Source of the DNA: Siphonodentalium dalli
Taxonomy: Eukaryota > Mollusca > Scaphopoda > Gadilida > Siphonodentaliidae
DNA length: 64,000 nucleotides
Assembly (NCBI GenBank): GCA_032622095.1
Contig: CP136068.1
Location: 124,749,989 to 124,813,988 of the forward strand
Direction of reading: 5' to 3'
Positions 26,101-41,100 of this stretch are shown here, in pieces. The notes below the pieces were generated by a model, which worked only from the letters and a program-made list of their open reading frames with translations, made no database searches and was not told the origin of the DNA. Positions within the stretch are counted from its first letter, which is position 1. Every line of letters begins with the position of its first letter. A program made the position numbers and the translations under genes.

Positions 26101-29100
26101 CTGGAACATTCAGGTGACCATACCTCACACAATCGTTTGAACTGTTTGTCGTTTCCGGCTCCAACCAGGTAATATCCATCAGATGTTCTGAAAGCCTACA
26201 AGTAAATACTGATCAATAAATATATCATATTATGGAAAGATCAAGAAAATGAACACATTATTTCTATCTTTCAGATACCCTATATCTACAGTAATGCTCT
26301 AAATAATCGACTCCTTAACCACAGCAGAATTATGGGTAACTTTTCAGGATTTAGTCGGAAATATGGCTTGTTGCCATTCATTGGAAAGCTCTCAATGAGA
26401 GCTTTCCGATACTGAGAGCTTTCCGATGAATGGCAACAAGCCATATTTCCAACTAAATCCTGAAAAGTTACCCATAATTCTGATGTGGTTAAGGAGTCAA
26501 TTAATTAGGGCATTACTGTAGTCATGCGATGCCATATTAAACAAGAGCATTGCTAGGGCAGGGCAAAATACGCTCATGATAATTCCAACAAAGAGCCACA
26601 ACTCAGGTGAAATTTGGCAGCCGGAACCCATTTTCGAACTTAACCTGGCTAGTAAACTCACAAACCAAATTTCATTCAATACAGTTCAGACTTACTAAAG
26701 TTAACATCCGGAAACGAAAATTGAGTGTCAATTAAAAAAAAAAGGGCCGTAACTGGTGAAAATTGGTTGGTAGAATGTGATTTCGAACTTGACCAGTATT
26801 TTGTGATAGCAAACCCACATACCAAATTTCAGTCAATTCAGTTGAGACTATCTAAAGTTATCATCTGGAAACCAAAAGCGAAAGGACAGATGGATGGACA
26901 GATGGATCAATAACATAACACGTCCCATTTTTAGCTCAACTTTACTTTGTAAAGTTTGAGCTATTGCCATGGCTTTGTCGTCCGTGTGTGCGTGTCTGCG
27001 TGATTCGTCAACAAATACAGGCTACAGGTCATACCTTTGGTCGGATCATTATGAAATTTGTCATAGCTGTTGACATCAACATTTAGACCGGAACGATTCA
27101 TTTTGGGGTCATTCGGAAAACAAACATAGCTGCCAGCGGCCATCTTGGATTTCAAAATTCAATCCATTAGCATGGGCTACAGGTCGTACTGTTCGTCTGA
27201 TCATCATGAAATTTGTCATGGATGTTAATATTGACATGTAGATGGGAACGAGTAATTTTGGGGTCATTCGGCCAAAAAAACATGACCACCAGCAGCCATC
27301 TTGGATTTTGCTCTTTGCATGACTAAATCCTTTGGCATGGGCTACAGGTCGTACCTTTGGTCGGATCATCATGATATTTGTCATGGCAGTTGAAATTGGA
27401 ATGTAGATGGGAACAAGTAATTTTGGGGTCAATCGGCCAAAAAACATGGCCGCCAGCAGCCATCTTGGATTTCACTCTTTGTATGACTAAATTCTTCAGC
27501 ACGGGCTACCAGCGGCCATCTTTGATTTCAAAATTCAATCCATTAGCACGGGCCACAGGTCGTACTCTTCATCTGATCATCATGAAAGATGTTAACAATG
27601 ACATGTAGATGGGAACGAGTAATTTTGGGGTCATTCGTCCGAAAAACATGGCCGCCAGCAGCCATCTTGGATTTTACTCTTTGTATGACTAAATCCTTTA
27701 GCACGGACTACAGGTCGTACCTTTAGTCTGATCATCATAAAATTTGTCATGGATGTTAACAATGACATGTAGATGGGAACGAGTCAGTAAGACAGTCTAG
27801 CCTGACTATGCCACCCCTCGAATATACAACATAATATTTGTCAAATGTATTATGCATTAATATGTGTATATTTAAATAAAATATCCTATCCTATCCTATC
27901 ATTTTGGGGTCATTCGGCCAAAAAACATGACCGCCAGCAGCCATCTTGGATTTTACTCTTTGTATGACTAAATCCTTTAGCACGGGCTACAGGTCGTACC
28001 TTTAGTCTGATCATCATGATATTTGTCATGGCTGTTGAAATTGGAATGTAGATGGGAACGAGTCATTTTGGGGTCATTCGGACAAAAAACATGGCTGCCA
28101 GCGGTCATCTTTGATTTCAAAATTCAATCCATTAGCACGGGCCACAGGTCGTACTCTTCATCTGATCATCATGAAAGATGTTAACAATGACATGTAGATG
28201 GGAACAAGTCATTTTGGGGTCATTCGTCCGAAAAACATGGCCGCCAGCAGCCATCTTGGATTTTACTCTTTGTATGACTAAATCCCTTAGCACGGACTAC
28301 AGGTCGTACCTTTAGTCTGATCATCATAAAATTTGTCATGGATGTCAACAATGACATGTAGATGGGAATGAGTCATTTTGGGGTCATTCGGCCGAAAAAC
28401 ATGGCCACCAGCGGCCATCTTTGATTTCAAAATTCAATTCATTAGCACGGGCTACAGGTCGTACTGTTCGTCTGATCATCATGAAATTTGTCATAGATGT
28501 TAATATTGACATGTAGATGAGAACGATTAATTTTGGGGTCATTCGGCCAAAAAACATGGCCGCAGCAGCCATCTTGGATTATACTCTTTGTATGACTAAA
28601 TCCTTTAGCACGGGCTACAGGTCGTACCTTTGGTCGGATCATTATGAAATTTGTCTTGACTTTTGACATGTAGATGGGAACGAGTCATTTTGGGGTTATT
28701 CGGCATTAAAACATGGCTGCCAGTGGCCATCTTGGATTCTACTCTTTGCATGACTAAAGCTATCAAATGTTTTTGAATTGTTGGAAAACATAGCCGCCAG
28801 TAACCATCTTAAATTTTACTTTTATATACATGTATATATATATCTCTTCATGTTGATAAACTAGTATTAGACATTCAACTTTCCACATTCCTAATCACTC
28901 CATCGACAGTAACACATTAAATTATTCCCTTTCCAAGTTGAGCTACAGTGTCATTGACACTTTCATTATTGTCCCAGAAAGGCCATTGAAGTCATAAAAG
29001 TACAAGCTGAGTGTTAAAATGGTACCATTTTCATTCATAGAATTTCTGGAATCGGAAACAGAATGTTCGAAAAGATATATTGCATTATCTGAACATGAAA

Positions 29101-32100
29101 TTATTTTAAAAGTTCACGCACTTTTTTGTCTTCATTTGATCATCCAAATTATGTTGTATCATAAACGTTTCACAGTGATGACAGCTCTAGATTTATCTTG
29201 ATATGGTCTACATTTACACGACCGCTGACTAAAAGATTGAAACGGCCTAACGAAAAAATCTCAAATTTATCGAAAAGTATGAGAAACAACATGTATTTTC
29301 AGTGCTATGTTGATGAAATTGTTTGAAAATCTTCTGTGTAGATATGTCTTCAAATACCTCTCAACAAATTATTTATACATACCTTTAAGGATCGAAAGAG
29401 CCATGCCTGTTTAAATAGTGGCTGTGTATTTCAGGACTCTGATAGTGCCAGCTTTCAAGGCAAAAGTTGACAACACAACAGATACACCATGCAATGCCTT
29501 ATTTCTATAAAAATTAATGACCATTTCACAAGTGATTGTTTTTTTTATATAGCAATTCATGTAAATTGCAACTAAAACCAACCATGCTTAATAAAGCTTG
29601 ATGGCTAGTACTCATTTAGAGATAAAGTTATACAACGTTTTACAGAGATAGTTTCCATGTCTTCATATGTAATCTCATATATATTTTGAAGACCTCTGTC
29701 TGTCTGTCTGTCTGTCTGTCTGTCATTAATACAAATCTACGATTCTCGACCGATCGGGACGAAACTTGGTACGTGTGTGTAGTATGACCAGGCGGTGAAC
29801 GTTGTCGTATTGGCGAGCCCGTGCGGCGCCCGCTTCGCGCATGCGCAGACGAGATCTCGGAAACGGGTGGAGCTATCGACTTGAAATTTGCTATGTGAAT
29901 GTATCTTGCCCCGGATACGAATTTTATCGGGTCGCCGAGCCCGTGCGACACCAGCTTCGCGCATGCGCAGACGAGATCTCGGAAACGGGTGGAGCTATCG
30001 ACTTGAAATTTGCTATGTGAATGTATCTTGCCCCGGTAATCTCATCGGGTCGCCGAGCCCGTGCGACGCCAGTTTCGCGCATGCGCAGACCAGATCTCGG
30101 AAACGGGTGGAGCTATCGACTTGAAATTTGGTTTTTGAATAGCCCGGACAACGTCGGGCTCATCGGCTAGTCTCTTATATATTTTGAAACAATCTGTCTG
30201 TTTGTCTGTCTGTCTGTCTGTCCTTTATACAAATCTACGATTCTCCACCGATCGGGACGAAACTTGGTACGTGTGTGTAGTTTGACCAGGCGGTGGTCGT
30301 TGTCGTATTGGCGAGCCCGTGCGACGCCCGTGCAGCGCATGCGCACACGAGATCTCGGAAACGGGTGGAGCTATCGACTTGAAATTTGCTATGTGAATGT
30401 ATCTTGCCCCGGATACGAATTTTATCGGGTCGCCGAGCCCGTGCGACGTCAGCTTCGCGCATGCGCAGACCAGATCTCGGAAACGGGTGGAGCTATCGAC
30501 TTGAAATTTCGGGCTGGGTAGAGCTATCGACTTGAAATTTGGTTTTTGAATAGCCCGGACAACGTCGGGCTCATCGGCTAGTCTCCTATATATTTTGGAA
30601 CATCTGTCTTATGGACTCGAAAACTGCTCGATCGATCCGATTCAAATTTGGTATGTAGGCCTACTTTGATCCCGGGAACAATACGGGCGGGTCCAATCTC
30701 ATGCGGAACCATGTTCGTGACCTTGACCTCGCTCATATATGCTCATATAGGCATGTTTCTGGACCTCGACCGAATCGACTAAAATTTGGAATGTAGGCCT
30801 ACTTTGATCCTGGGAACAATATGGGTGGGTCCAGTTTCACGTGCGACCGTGTCCTTCATCTTGACCTCGCTCATATACACATATTTTATACTAATCAAAC
30901 AATAGGTTTTTTTCTTTCTCCTGATGGAGGCGATCACAAAGAAATCCCTAAATAGCCCGGACAAAGTCGGGCACATCTGCTAGTCTATTATATATTTTGG
31001 AACTTCTGTCTATATATATGTCTATCTAATATGGTTGATGTGACCAGATGTAGCTAATTCAAACCTGATAAGGTACAATACTCTCATGGGCTGTACCGTG
31101 TCTTTTTGCTTCCAGTCCTCCATTCAGATAATTTGATGCTATGTTGACAAGAGATGCTACCTGAATAAATAAAGCAATAAGATTGGAAATCCTATATCAA
31201 GCTGAATTAATGTGCTGCGTGAGCTAGTCGAAAATTATAGGCCATTTTGTGATAATAGATAAGAATACACTCAGCCTTTTTATGGGAATAAATAATCAAA
31301 AAGCTATATATAAGAATTGAATGTAGTGGGTGTGTGTGTTATTGGGGGATACGGCACTGTGGTGGTTAGGGGGCAAAATTAGTACAATGTACCCCATTGA
31401 CCACAGCGGCGTATCCTCCAATAACACACACACCCACTACATTCATTTCTTTAAAAAGACATGTTTCAACAAGTCTTTAATTAATATGGGTTGATACAAA
31501 AATCGGACCTGGCACTCAAAGGGTTAAGGCCCACATACTAGTAATGTTTTTGTCCCCGATTATTTCTATGTAGACCCTTTATATAATGTTTGCATCGCCG
31601 AGTGGACCTGAATACAATAACAGACGGTTTTATCAATGATCAGTGACATAAATTAGTAATAAATAAGAAATACATGTATAAATATATATCCACCAGGATA
31701 TGGACTGCATACAGACATACATAATCAGAATTGCGTAATTCAAATAGTGACTTGTAGGGCTCTAGAGTCAGACACATGGAATTTATATTTAATTTTGATA
31801 AATAAATATACCTGAGTAGAGAGGAGATTGCAGTCAATGTGTTGGCCCAGGCCAGTTTTTTGGCGGTGCAGGAGAGCTGCCAGTATAGCTCCGTGGGCAT
31901 ACAACCCAGTAGACAGATCGGTCAATGCCACGCCAGTCTTACATGGGTCTCCATCCTTGAATGAAAATACAGTAATGCCTTAAATAATCGACTCCTTAAC
32001 CGCAGCAGAATTATGGGTAATTTTTCAGGATTTAGTTGGAAATATGGCTTGTTGCCATTCATCGGAAAGCCATATTTCCAACTAAATCCTGAAAAATTAC

Positions 32101-35100
32101 CCAAAATTCTGCTGCGGTTAAGGAGTCGATTATTTAGAGCATTACTATAGGTGCATAGAATTAACCCTCTCTATATTATTAAATAGTTATTGATGAGTAG
32201 TTAATAAGTAGATAATAAGTTCAACAATTTATTATCTGAACATTTTCCACCAGTTAATAGAAATCCTTCTGAACTTGTATCATCATTTTGTCAGTCTGCT
32301 GTTTGCTTACATTTCCTTAACACTTCCATGACTGGAGCTTCCTGAAATTTTGTGTAAACCATGTGCCAATGCATTCTCTTATAAATACGAGTCTCCCATA
32401 GGGAGCCTCACATACATGTATCTAAGAGAATACATTGCCCTAACAATATTTAGCTTGACCTTGTTAGCCAGTGTATTCTCTTATATATGTGAGGCTCCCT
32501 ATGGGAGACTCGCATATATAAGAGAATGCACTGGCACAGGATCTTCACTGCTCCCTTCATGAAAGGGTTAACATCCCTCCAGATGAATAATAGACCATTC
32601 CAATCTATACTTTTATAAACTGTTTTAAGAATCAATTTAGTCAATTAAGGGTTAATAAAGAACCAAAGTCGGACGCTTTGGGTCGTATATAGACTATATC
32701 TGATTTTGTGACGTCACCAATTATTGATCTAATACGACACTGCTGTTTTAAATTTTTGCGACCACTTTTGTCGCAGAGTAGATCGGTGGGGTTAAAGCAT
32801 TAATGTCGCAATCGGCTGTCAAGAGGCCAACACAAATCAGTCGATGTGCAACATTCTCCTATTTATATAAACGTCATACAATCATTTATGTGTTTTGTTA
32901 TTTATAAGTAGCTGGTCTATAATGAATTTGTAACAGGTCTACTCACTCTATTGGATCAAATTACCGGACCTATATAGCTCTCCGTCAGAGGCGGACAGTT
33001 TTGCGAGGTGCCTCATCGTGACAGCCACAACACGATCTACGTGTATCTCAAAGCTTTATTTTCCAACTGATGCACGGCAGTTGATCAATACTGTATCGTG
33101 CAGTAGACACAATATACTGTGCGAAAGGAAATAACATAATATTTAATACTGACTTAATTAGTACATACTTCTGTTAATCCATATATATCCTATTTCTTGA
33201 ATAGAATGAAATCACATACTTATGAACAAAGCAGAAGATATATTCAGTTCCACTCGAATTCGGTCAATGGGGAAAGTTACATGATGACATGTTATGAATG
33301 AAATGAACATTATGAAATGGACGTGTACGCTTCTCCATCTAGCCTGAGTAATGAGTATCTCAAGCGGAGAGCTCCCCCCAACACTTCAAGTAATATGAAA
33401 GTGTCAATGACACTGTAGCTCAACTTAGGTAGGGGAATAATTTAATGGTCGACAGTAAATGGAGGAATAGGAAAAGTGCTAATTGAAATGTCTAAGTAAG
33501 ACTAGATGTACATGTCAATATCAACATTCATAACAGGTTTCATAATGATCGGATCAGGGATGTGGTGATTATGGTGTGCCAAAGGATTTATTGATGCAAA
33601 GAGTAAATTCTAAAATGGCCACCGGCAGCCATGTTTTTTTCCGAATTACCCCAAAATGACTTGTTCCCATCTACAGCCTTTACAAATCCCATAATGATCT
33701 GATCAAAGGTATGACCTGTAGCCTGTGCCAATGGATTTAGTCATGCAAAGAGTAAAATCCAAAATGACTCGTTTCCCATCTACATGTCATTGTTAACATA
33801 CATGACAAATTTCATGAAGTTCCGACCAAAGCTACGACCTGTAGCCCGCACCAAAGGATTTATTCATGCAAAGAGTAAAATCCAATATGGCTGCTGGAGA
33901 ACATGTTTTTTAGCCAAACGACCCCAAAATGACTCGTTCCCATCTACATGTTAATATTAACATCCATGATAAATATCATGATGATCAGACAAACAGTACG
34001 ACCTGTAGCCCGTGTCAATGGATTGCATTTTGAAATCCAAGATGGCTGCCAGCGGCCATGTTTTTTGGCCATATGCCCCAAAATGACTCGTTCCCATATA
34101 CATGTCAATATCAATATTCATGACAAATTTCATAAAGGTCAGACCAAAGGTACGACCTGTAACCCGCGCCAAAGGATTTAGTCATTGAAAGAGTAAAATC
34201 CAAGATGGCTGCTGGCGGCCATGTTTTTTGGCCGAACGACCCCAAAATCACTCGTTCCCATCTACATGTCATTGTTAACATCCATGACAAATTTCATGAA
34301 GTTCTGACCAAAGATACAACCTGTAGCCCGCGCCAAAGAATTTAGTCATGCAAAGAGTAAAATCCAAGATGGCTGCTGGCGGCCATGTTTTTTGGCTGAA
34401 CGACCCCAAAATCACTCGTTCCCATCTACATGTCAATATTAACATCCATGACAAATTTTATGATGATCAGACGAACAGCACGACCTGTAACCCGCGCCAA
34501 TGGATTGAATTTTGAAATCCAAAATGGCCACCAGCGGCCATGTTTTTTGGCCGAATGACCCCAAAATGACTCGTTCCCATCTACATGTCAATGTCAACAT
34601 TCATGACAAAATTCATAAAGATCAGACCATAGGTACGACCTGTAGCCTGCGCCAAAGGATTTAGTCATGCAAAGAGTAAAATCCAAGATGGCTGCCAGCG
34701 GCCATGTTTTTTGGCCGTATAACCCCAAGATGACTCGTTCCCATATACATGTCAATATCAATATTCATGACAAATTTCATAAAGGTCAGACCAAAGGTAC
34801 GACCTGTAACCCGCGCCAAAGGATTTAGTCATGCAAAGAGTAAAATCCAAGATGGCTGCTGGAGAACATGTTTTTTAGCCAAACGACCCCAAAATGACTC
34901 GTTCCCATCTACATGTTAATATTAACATCCATGATAAATATCATGATGATCAGACAAACAGTACGACCTGTAGCACGTGCCAATGGATTGAATTTTGAAA
35001 TCCAAGATGGCTGCCAGCGGCCATGTTTTTTGGCCGTATGACCCCAAAATGATTCGTTCCCATATACATGTCAATATCAATATTCATGACAAATTTCATG

Positions 35101-38100
35101 AAGTTCTGACCAAAGCTACAACCTGTAGCCCGCGCTAAAGAATTTAGTCATGCAAAGAGTAAAATCCAAGATGGCTGCTGGCGGCCATGTTTTTTGGTGG
35201 AACGACCCCAAAATCACTCGTTCCCATCTACATGTAAATGTTAACATCCATGACAAATTTCATAAAGATCAGATCAAAGGTATGACCTGTATCCCGCGCT
35301 AAAGGATTTAGTCATGCAAAGAGTAAAATCCAAGATGGCTGCTGGCGGCCATGTTTTTTAGACAAATGACCCAAAAATCACTCGTTCCCATCTACATGTC
35401 ATTGTTAACATCCATGACAAATTTCATGAAGTTCCGACCAAAACTACGACCTGTAGCCTGCGCCAACGGATTTAGTCATGCAAAGAGTAAAATCCAAGAT
35501 GGTTGCTGGCGGCCATGTTTTTTGGCCGAACAACCCCAAAATGACTCGTTCCCATCTACATGTCAATATTAACATCCATGACAAATTTCATAATGATCAG
35601 ACGAACAGTACAACCTGTAGCCCGCGCCAATGGATTGAATTTTGAAATCCAAAATGGCCACCAGCGGCCATGTTTTTTGGCCGAATGACCCCAATATGAC
35701 TCGTTCCCATCTACATGTCAATGTCAACATTCATGACAAATTTCATAAAGATCAGACGAAAGGTACGACCTGTAGCCCGCGCCAAAGGATTTTGTCATGC
35801 AAAGAGTAAAATCCAAGATGGCTGCTGGCGGCCATGTTTTTTGGCCGAACAACCCCAAAATCACTCGTTCCCATCTACATGTCATTGTTAACATCCATGA
35901 CAAATTTCATGAAGTTCCGATCAAAACTACGACCTGTAGCCTGCGCCATATGATTTAGTCATGCAAAGAGTAAAATCCAAGATGGCTGCTGACGGCCATG
36001 TTTTTTGGCCGAACGACCCCAAAATCACTCGTTCCCATCTACATGTCAATATTAACATCCATGACAAATTTCATGATGATTAAACAAACAGTACGACCTG
36101 TAGCCCGCGCCAATGGATTGAATTTTGAAATCCAAGATGGCCACCAGCGGCCATGTTTTTTGGCCGAATGACCCCAAAATGACTCGTTCCCATCTACATG
36201 TCAATGTCAACATTCATGCAAAATTTCATAAAGATCAGACCAAAGGTACGACCTGTAGCCCGCGCCAAAGGAAATTGTTGACGGACACACGGACACACAG
36301 ACGACGGACGCCAAGCCATGGCAATAGCTCAAACTTACAAAAGTAAGTTGAGCTAATAATGGTTAGGTCCAGTTCCACTCTCGACAACATACATGTGTAT
36401 AACTATTTATAATTACCGACACGAAATATAAGCCTTATGCATGTGAATCTTATTTGGCGGGAATCTATAAAGTGATCTTGATAAGAATTGTTTTAGACGC
36501 TACATATACCCTCATGTGAGTGGTTTAGCTTTGGTTCGTTAATTACGCTAGCGTATGATCATATTACCCTTGGTCGTTTAGAGCCTCGAATGATACCTAG
36601 TAATTCTTGCTTTTCTCACATTCCTATTCCGAGTATCACACAAGCATGAGTTTAGTTTGCCTGTCATTTGCAGAATGAGGTACCCAGAGGGTGAATTTAT
36701 GGTCTTATCCTGCACAGCGGGTTAGCATCACCAAATTCACCCACTGGGGACCTCATTCTGCATGGCTTCATATGCTATGGGAGACATAGACTCAGATTGA
36801 AGTTCCCAAATGGGGAATATTGTGATGTACACCCAAGCCTTGAAATAGTGTGTCTGTCATTTGCAGAATGAGGTCCTCAGAGGGTGAATTTAGTGATGCT
36901 ACCCCGCATAGCGGGCTAGCATCACCAAATTCACCCTCTGGGGACCTCATTCTGCTTACAACTCAGCAGAATGAGGTTCCCAGAGGGTGACTTTGGTGAT
37001 GCTAGCCCGCTATATGGGGTAGCATCACTAAATTCACCCTCTGGGGACCTCATTCTGCAAATGACAGGCACACTATTTCAAGGCTTGTGTACACCCATTG
37101 GGAACCTTGATTATGCAATTTGTCATCTGCCAATTTGGTGATCCTGCTATATAGTCTGGCTGTTGAAGGGTTGAACCCGGAAAAAATTCTTAACAAGCTG
37201 AATTTGGTGTCATTCGAAGCAGAATAACCCCCTGGTGAACATATCCAAAATCCGCTAAAATCCGCTTTGGGGAATATTTTTTATTCAAGATGGCGTCCAA
37301 CATGGCCGCTTGAAAGTTGATAATTTCGAGAAGTCTATTGTTTGACTCACACAATAAAACTATCAACCCATGTTATAACAAAATTCCTTTTGTGGTGTAT
37401 ACAATATATTTCCAGAGCAAACTATGTTGTTTCTTGGTAAAAGACCTAAAGATGGCGGCCAAAATGTCAGCCAAAACCGGAAAATATGTGTTTTACTTTA
37501 TTTTCCCACTAATTTTCCATATTGTGAATCTATTGACTTTGAATCTCCCACCCGAACGAAAGATAAATCTATTGAGTGTTGAGATTGCTTTCTGGCTATA
37601 CGGCCACATTCAATCCAGTTCCTGATCAACAACCGTTTGCTCAAAATTCGTGCAAATCTCCTCACGTCATTCCTCACAGGCAATGACGCACTTAAATCCA
37701 TTTTTGCAACAGGAACATTGATTTGTGCACAAGGCTTTCTTGACGACATTTTATAATTTCATCGAATGAATTTAAGAATATTTTCTGGTGCTGGTTCTAG
37801 GTCAGTCATTATTGGGATAAGTATTGACCCCTGCAGTTTCCATCCCAAATGTCTTGGTTCTAGATCTATGTTCCCGAGATATGCCCAGATTAAAACCTGT
37901 AAGTGAACCCTAAGACTATGGAAATAGGCTGCCCTCTCTGTAGGTGGCAATTCTGAGGTTCGATAGCAGACCGGCCGGAGGAAATCATGGTCATGAACTT
38001 CGCGTATCTTGTTGTTCACTGGTCTTGTGTTTTGTGTTTGTTAAGTCTGTCATTGCGCCGTGTATTTTGATGGCGTACAGATTCAGTTATTCCCCTTCCT

Positions 38101-41100
38101 CGCGAAAGTCCACCCCGACTTTTGATGGAACGCATCAAGACTTGCTCAATAACTATGTCACTTGATAGTCCTGCCAAAAACCTACTGCTCATTCGAATAG
38201 TATGAACACCATCCTCTATAAAACATTTGTATAACCACGGATATTTCTTGGGTAAGTAAAGCATCATTTGGAAATACAAGCGACATCTCTTTGCATAGTG
38301 CACGTGCCCAGTGGCGGCAAACAAATTCAACATTTTTCCTACTAAATGGAGATTCCAATCTCCTGTTCTCTCAGCTCGAATAAAATCTTTCAACATATCT
38401 ATGTACTCCATATACTGTTTCCAAATTTTCTGGATTTCTCGCCAGGTACGTCTTTTAATATAACATAAGTTCGTTCAATTTGTGCAGTTATATTGAATCG
38501 GAAACAGCCGAAACTGGGATGGGCCCATCAAACACTTTTTCATACAGCTCATTTATCGCTTTCACTTCAGCCTGACTAAGCTTCTCCCCTTCGAAACTGC
38601 CTGTACCAGTTGAAGCGATTCTTTCGATTGCCGATTCTTCGACATTTGATGTCGAAGGTATTTCGATATTTAACGTTGGCGGTAATTCAACATTTTATTT
38701 TGCAGATAATTCGGTAACTGTTTGACCCCGCATCATCGGCTGTCGACTTGGAAATTTCATTTGAATCCTCAGAGATCAATTCACCCAATAGTTTGTTAGT
38801 AAGGGCTCCGCCCACAAGGAAATGACCTCTGAGTGTTCGCGAGAATGCCTTCCCGGAAAGCATTGTGGCAACTACGTTTGAGCCATAAGCGTTTTCAAGA
38901 GCCTCGTCTAACCCCGACCCATTCACCATGGTACCAATTCTACCTATGAAACTCATGAGATGGAAGCCGCCGAGTCTACAAACTATTCCTAGTGACTTGG
39001 CTTCAATTATCTCAACCGCTTTGAACCAAAGTGGCTGGTCAAACGTCAAGCATGGAGTCACAATTCCCAACGCATGATTCTGAATATACATCAAAGTGGA
39101 AAAAAAACAAGGCTCATCTAGATCTGATGGGTTGAGGTCTATTATCGGTAGAAAAAGAACTTCTGACTTGGCTGAAGGTTCTGAGCGATTTGAAGAAAAG
39201 ATGTGTTCCATGAATCGAGACCAGTTCGGTGTATGCTTCATTGCTCGATTTGAAAGCCAACCGCAATGCCATAACAAATCAGTGTTCAAACCTTGAGGCA
39301 GTGTGTATGGGTTTTGTAACTCAAGCATGGGTCGGTACTTTATTGTGGATAATTCCAACTTTTTAGGTTTCAAATAGTGTATGATAGGCACACCCTTGTC
39401 TTCGATTAGTTCTTCAACCATAACACGTTTTTGACGAGTGATCACTTTTGATGTAGGTGCAAGCAGGGTCTCGTCTTTCGGAGTTTATACTGCGATTATC
39501 CCCATACCATGAAATGAACCTTTACCATCAACAGTAGCGACATTGTGGTCGACGTTATCTGCTACCCACTGAGTAAAGGTACCTGGCAAATACTCCACTA
39601 GTGTACTCTCAAGACGTTCCACATACATCACTGATTGCTTGTACCTGCTTACTTCGTCGTAAGTAGATGAAACCCCCAATTTAGACAGTTCTTCAACATG
39701 CCACCTTGACCCGAACACGTGATCCATTTCAACCCCAATAACAAAAAGGGTAGTGTGATAACAGACCGGGACCTCGCAGATTGCACGATACTGTGGCCAA
39801 TGCTATTCTGTCGTCAATATTCCCTATCTCTTCGCTGGTGGGGTAGGTTTTCTTATCATATGTCATTTCCCACAACTTTGCCCTAATCATCTTCGCGGCT
39901 GTCACAACAACTCTGTCTGCCTCCTCCTCTATGTCATCTTTCTTATCGGCATACCACTTGTCATTTATCAAGTACCTGGTCATATCTTTGAAGCAAATGA
40001 CGTTACTACGCCCTTCGACTTCAGCAAAACATATATACTCCCCATACCGTTATTCCAATTTCTGTTTAAGGCGTTTTATTGAATATGATTCTGACCCAAT
40101 TGCTAGCTCTACCATTCGAGAATGTAACTCGGACAGAGTATATAGTTCTTACTACCCCAGACTCCAGCCATACACGCAACGAATCAAATGAGCGTTGCAT
40201 TTCGACACTTGGTGTTCTGTCCTGTGGTTTTCTCTCAGATGGTTCCTCATTTATTTCTCCCAAGAACATGGAGAAACAAGATGCATGATATACGGCTTCT
40301 GCAGCAAGATCGATGCAACTTAGAATGCGTTTCTGAACCTTCAATGCCCACGAATCCTCTCTTATTCGGCAATGTTCTAAAACTTTATCTCTAATAGGGA
40401 GAGTTGCTACTGTTCGCACTTGCCTTCTACCGGGATGGCGGGGCTCTGGTGTATGGCACCCTTTCCACATATTCTTCTTTGAAATTAAATGGGTCTTGTT
40501 TAGACCTCATTTTCTTAGATAGCGGAACCGTATCCATACATCCAGGATTGACACTGAAGGTTCTCCAATCCTTTTGCCATAAGTTTTACCAATGGATTGT
40601 CCTTAGTGTCCACCAGGGTTGGGGTAATCGTAATCAGTAATCGTAATCAAAGTAATCGATTACAAAATTTGGAGTAATCGTCTGTAATCAGTAATCATGA
40701 CATTTCATGATTACAAGTAATCGTAATCGTAATCGATTACTTTCAAATGTACCTGTAATCATGATTACATTTTGATTACTTTTTGATTACTTTTACTAAA
40801 ATATCAATATGGATGGCTATTGGATACCCATAGTCTCATACTGTGGTACTGTGGAGTGTACAAATATACAAACAACATATTAGAAAGTTAGTACAATTTT
40901 GTCATGTTAGTGGTACAGTGTGTATGTACATTCTGACAGTGGACACAGATAACAACACACAATTGTTGAATACAGCATGAATGGCAATAAACTTGTGATA
41001 CAGACAATGAAATGTTCTAATATGAATAAATAGGCTAGCCGACTTCAATTATGATTAAATTGAATTGGAACTACTGCAGACAATGGTTGTAGAATCGCAC

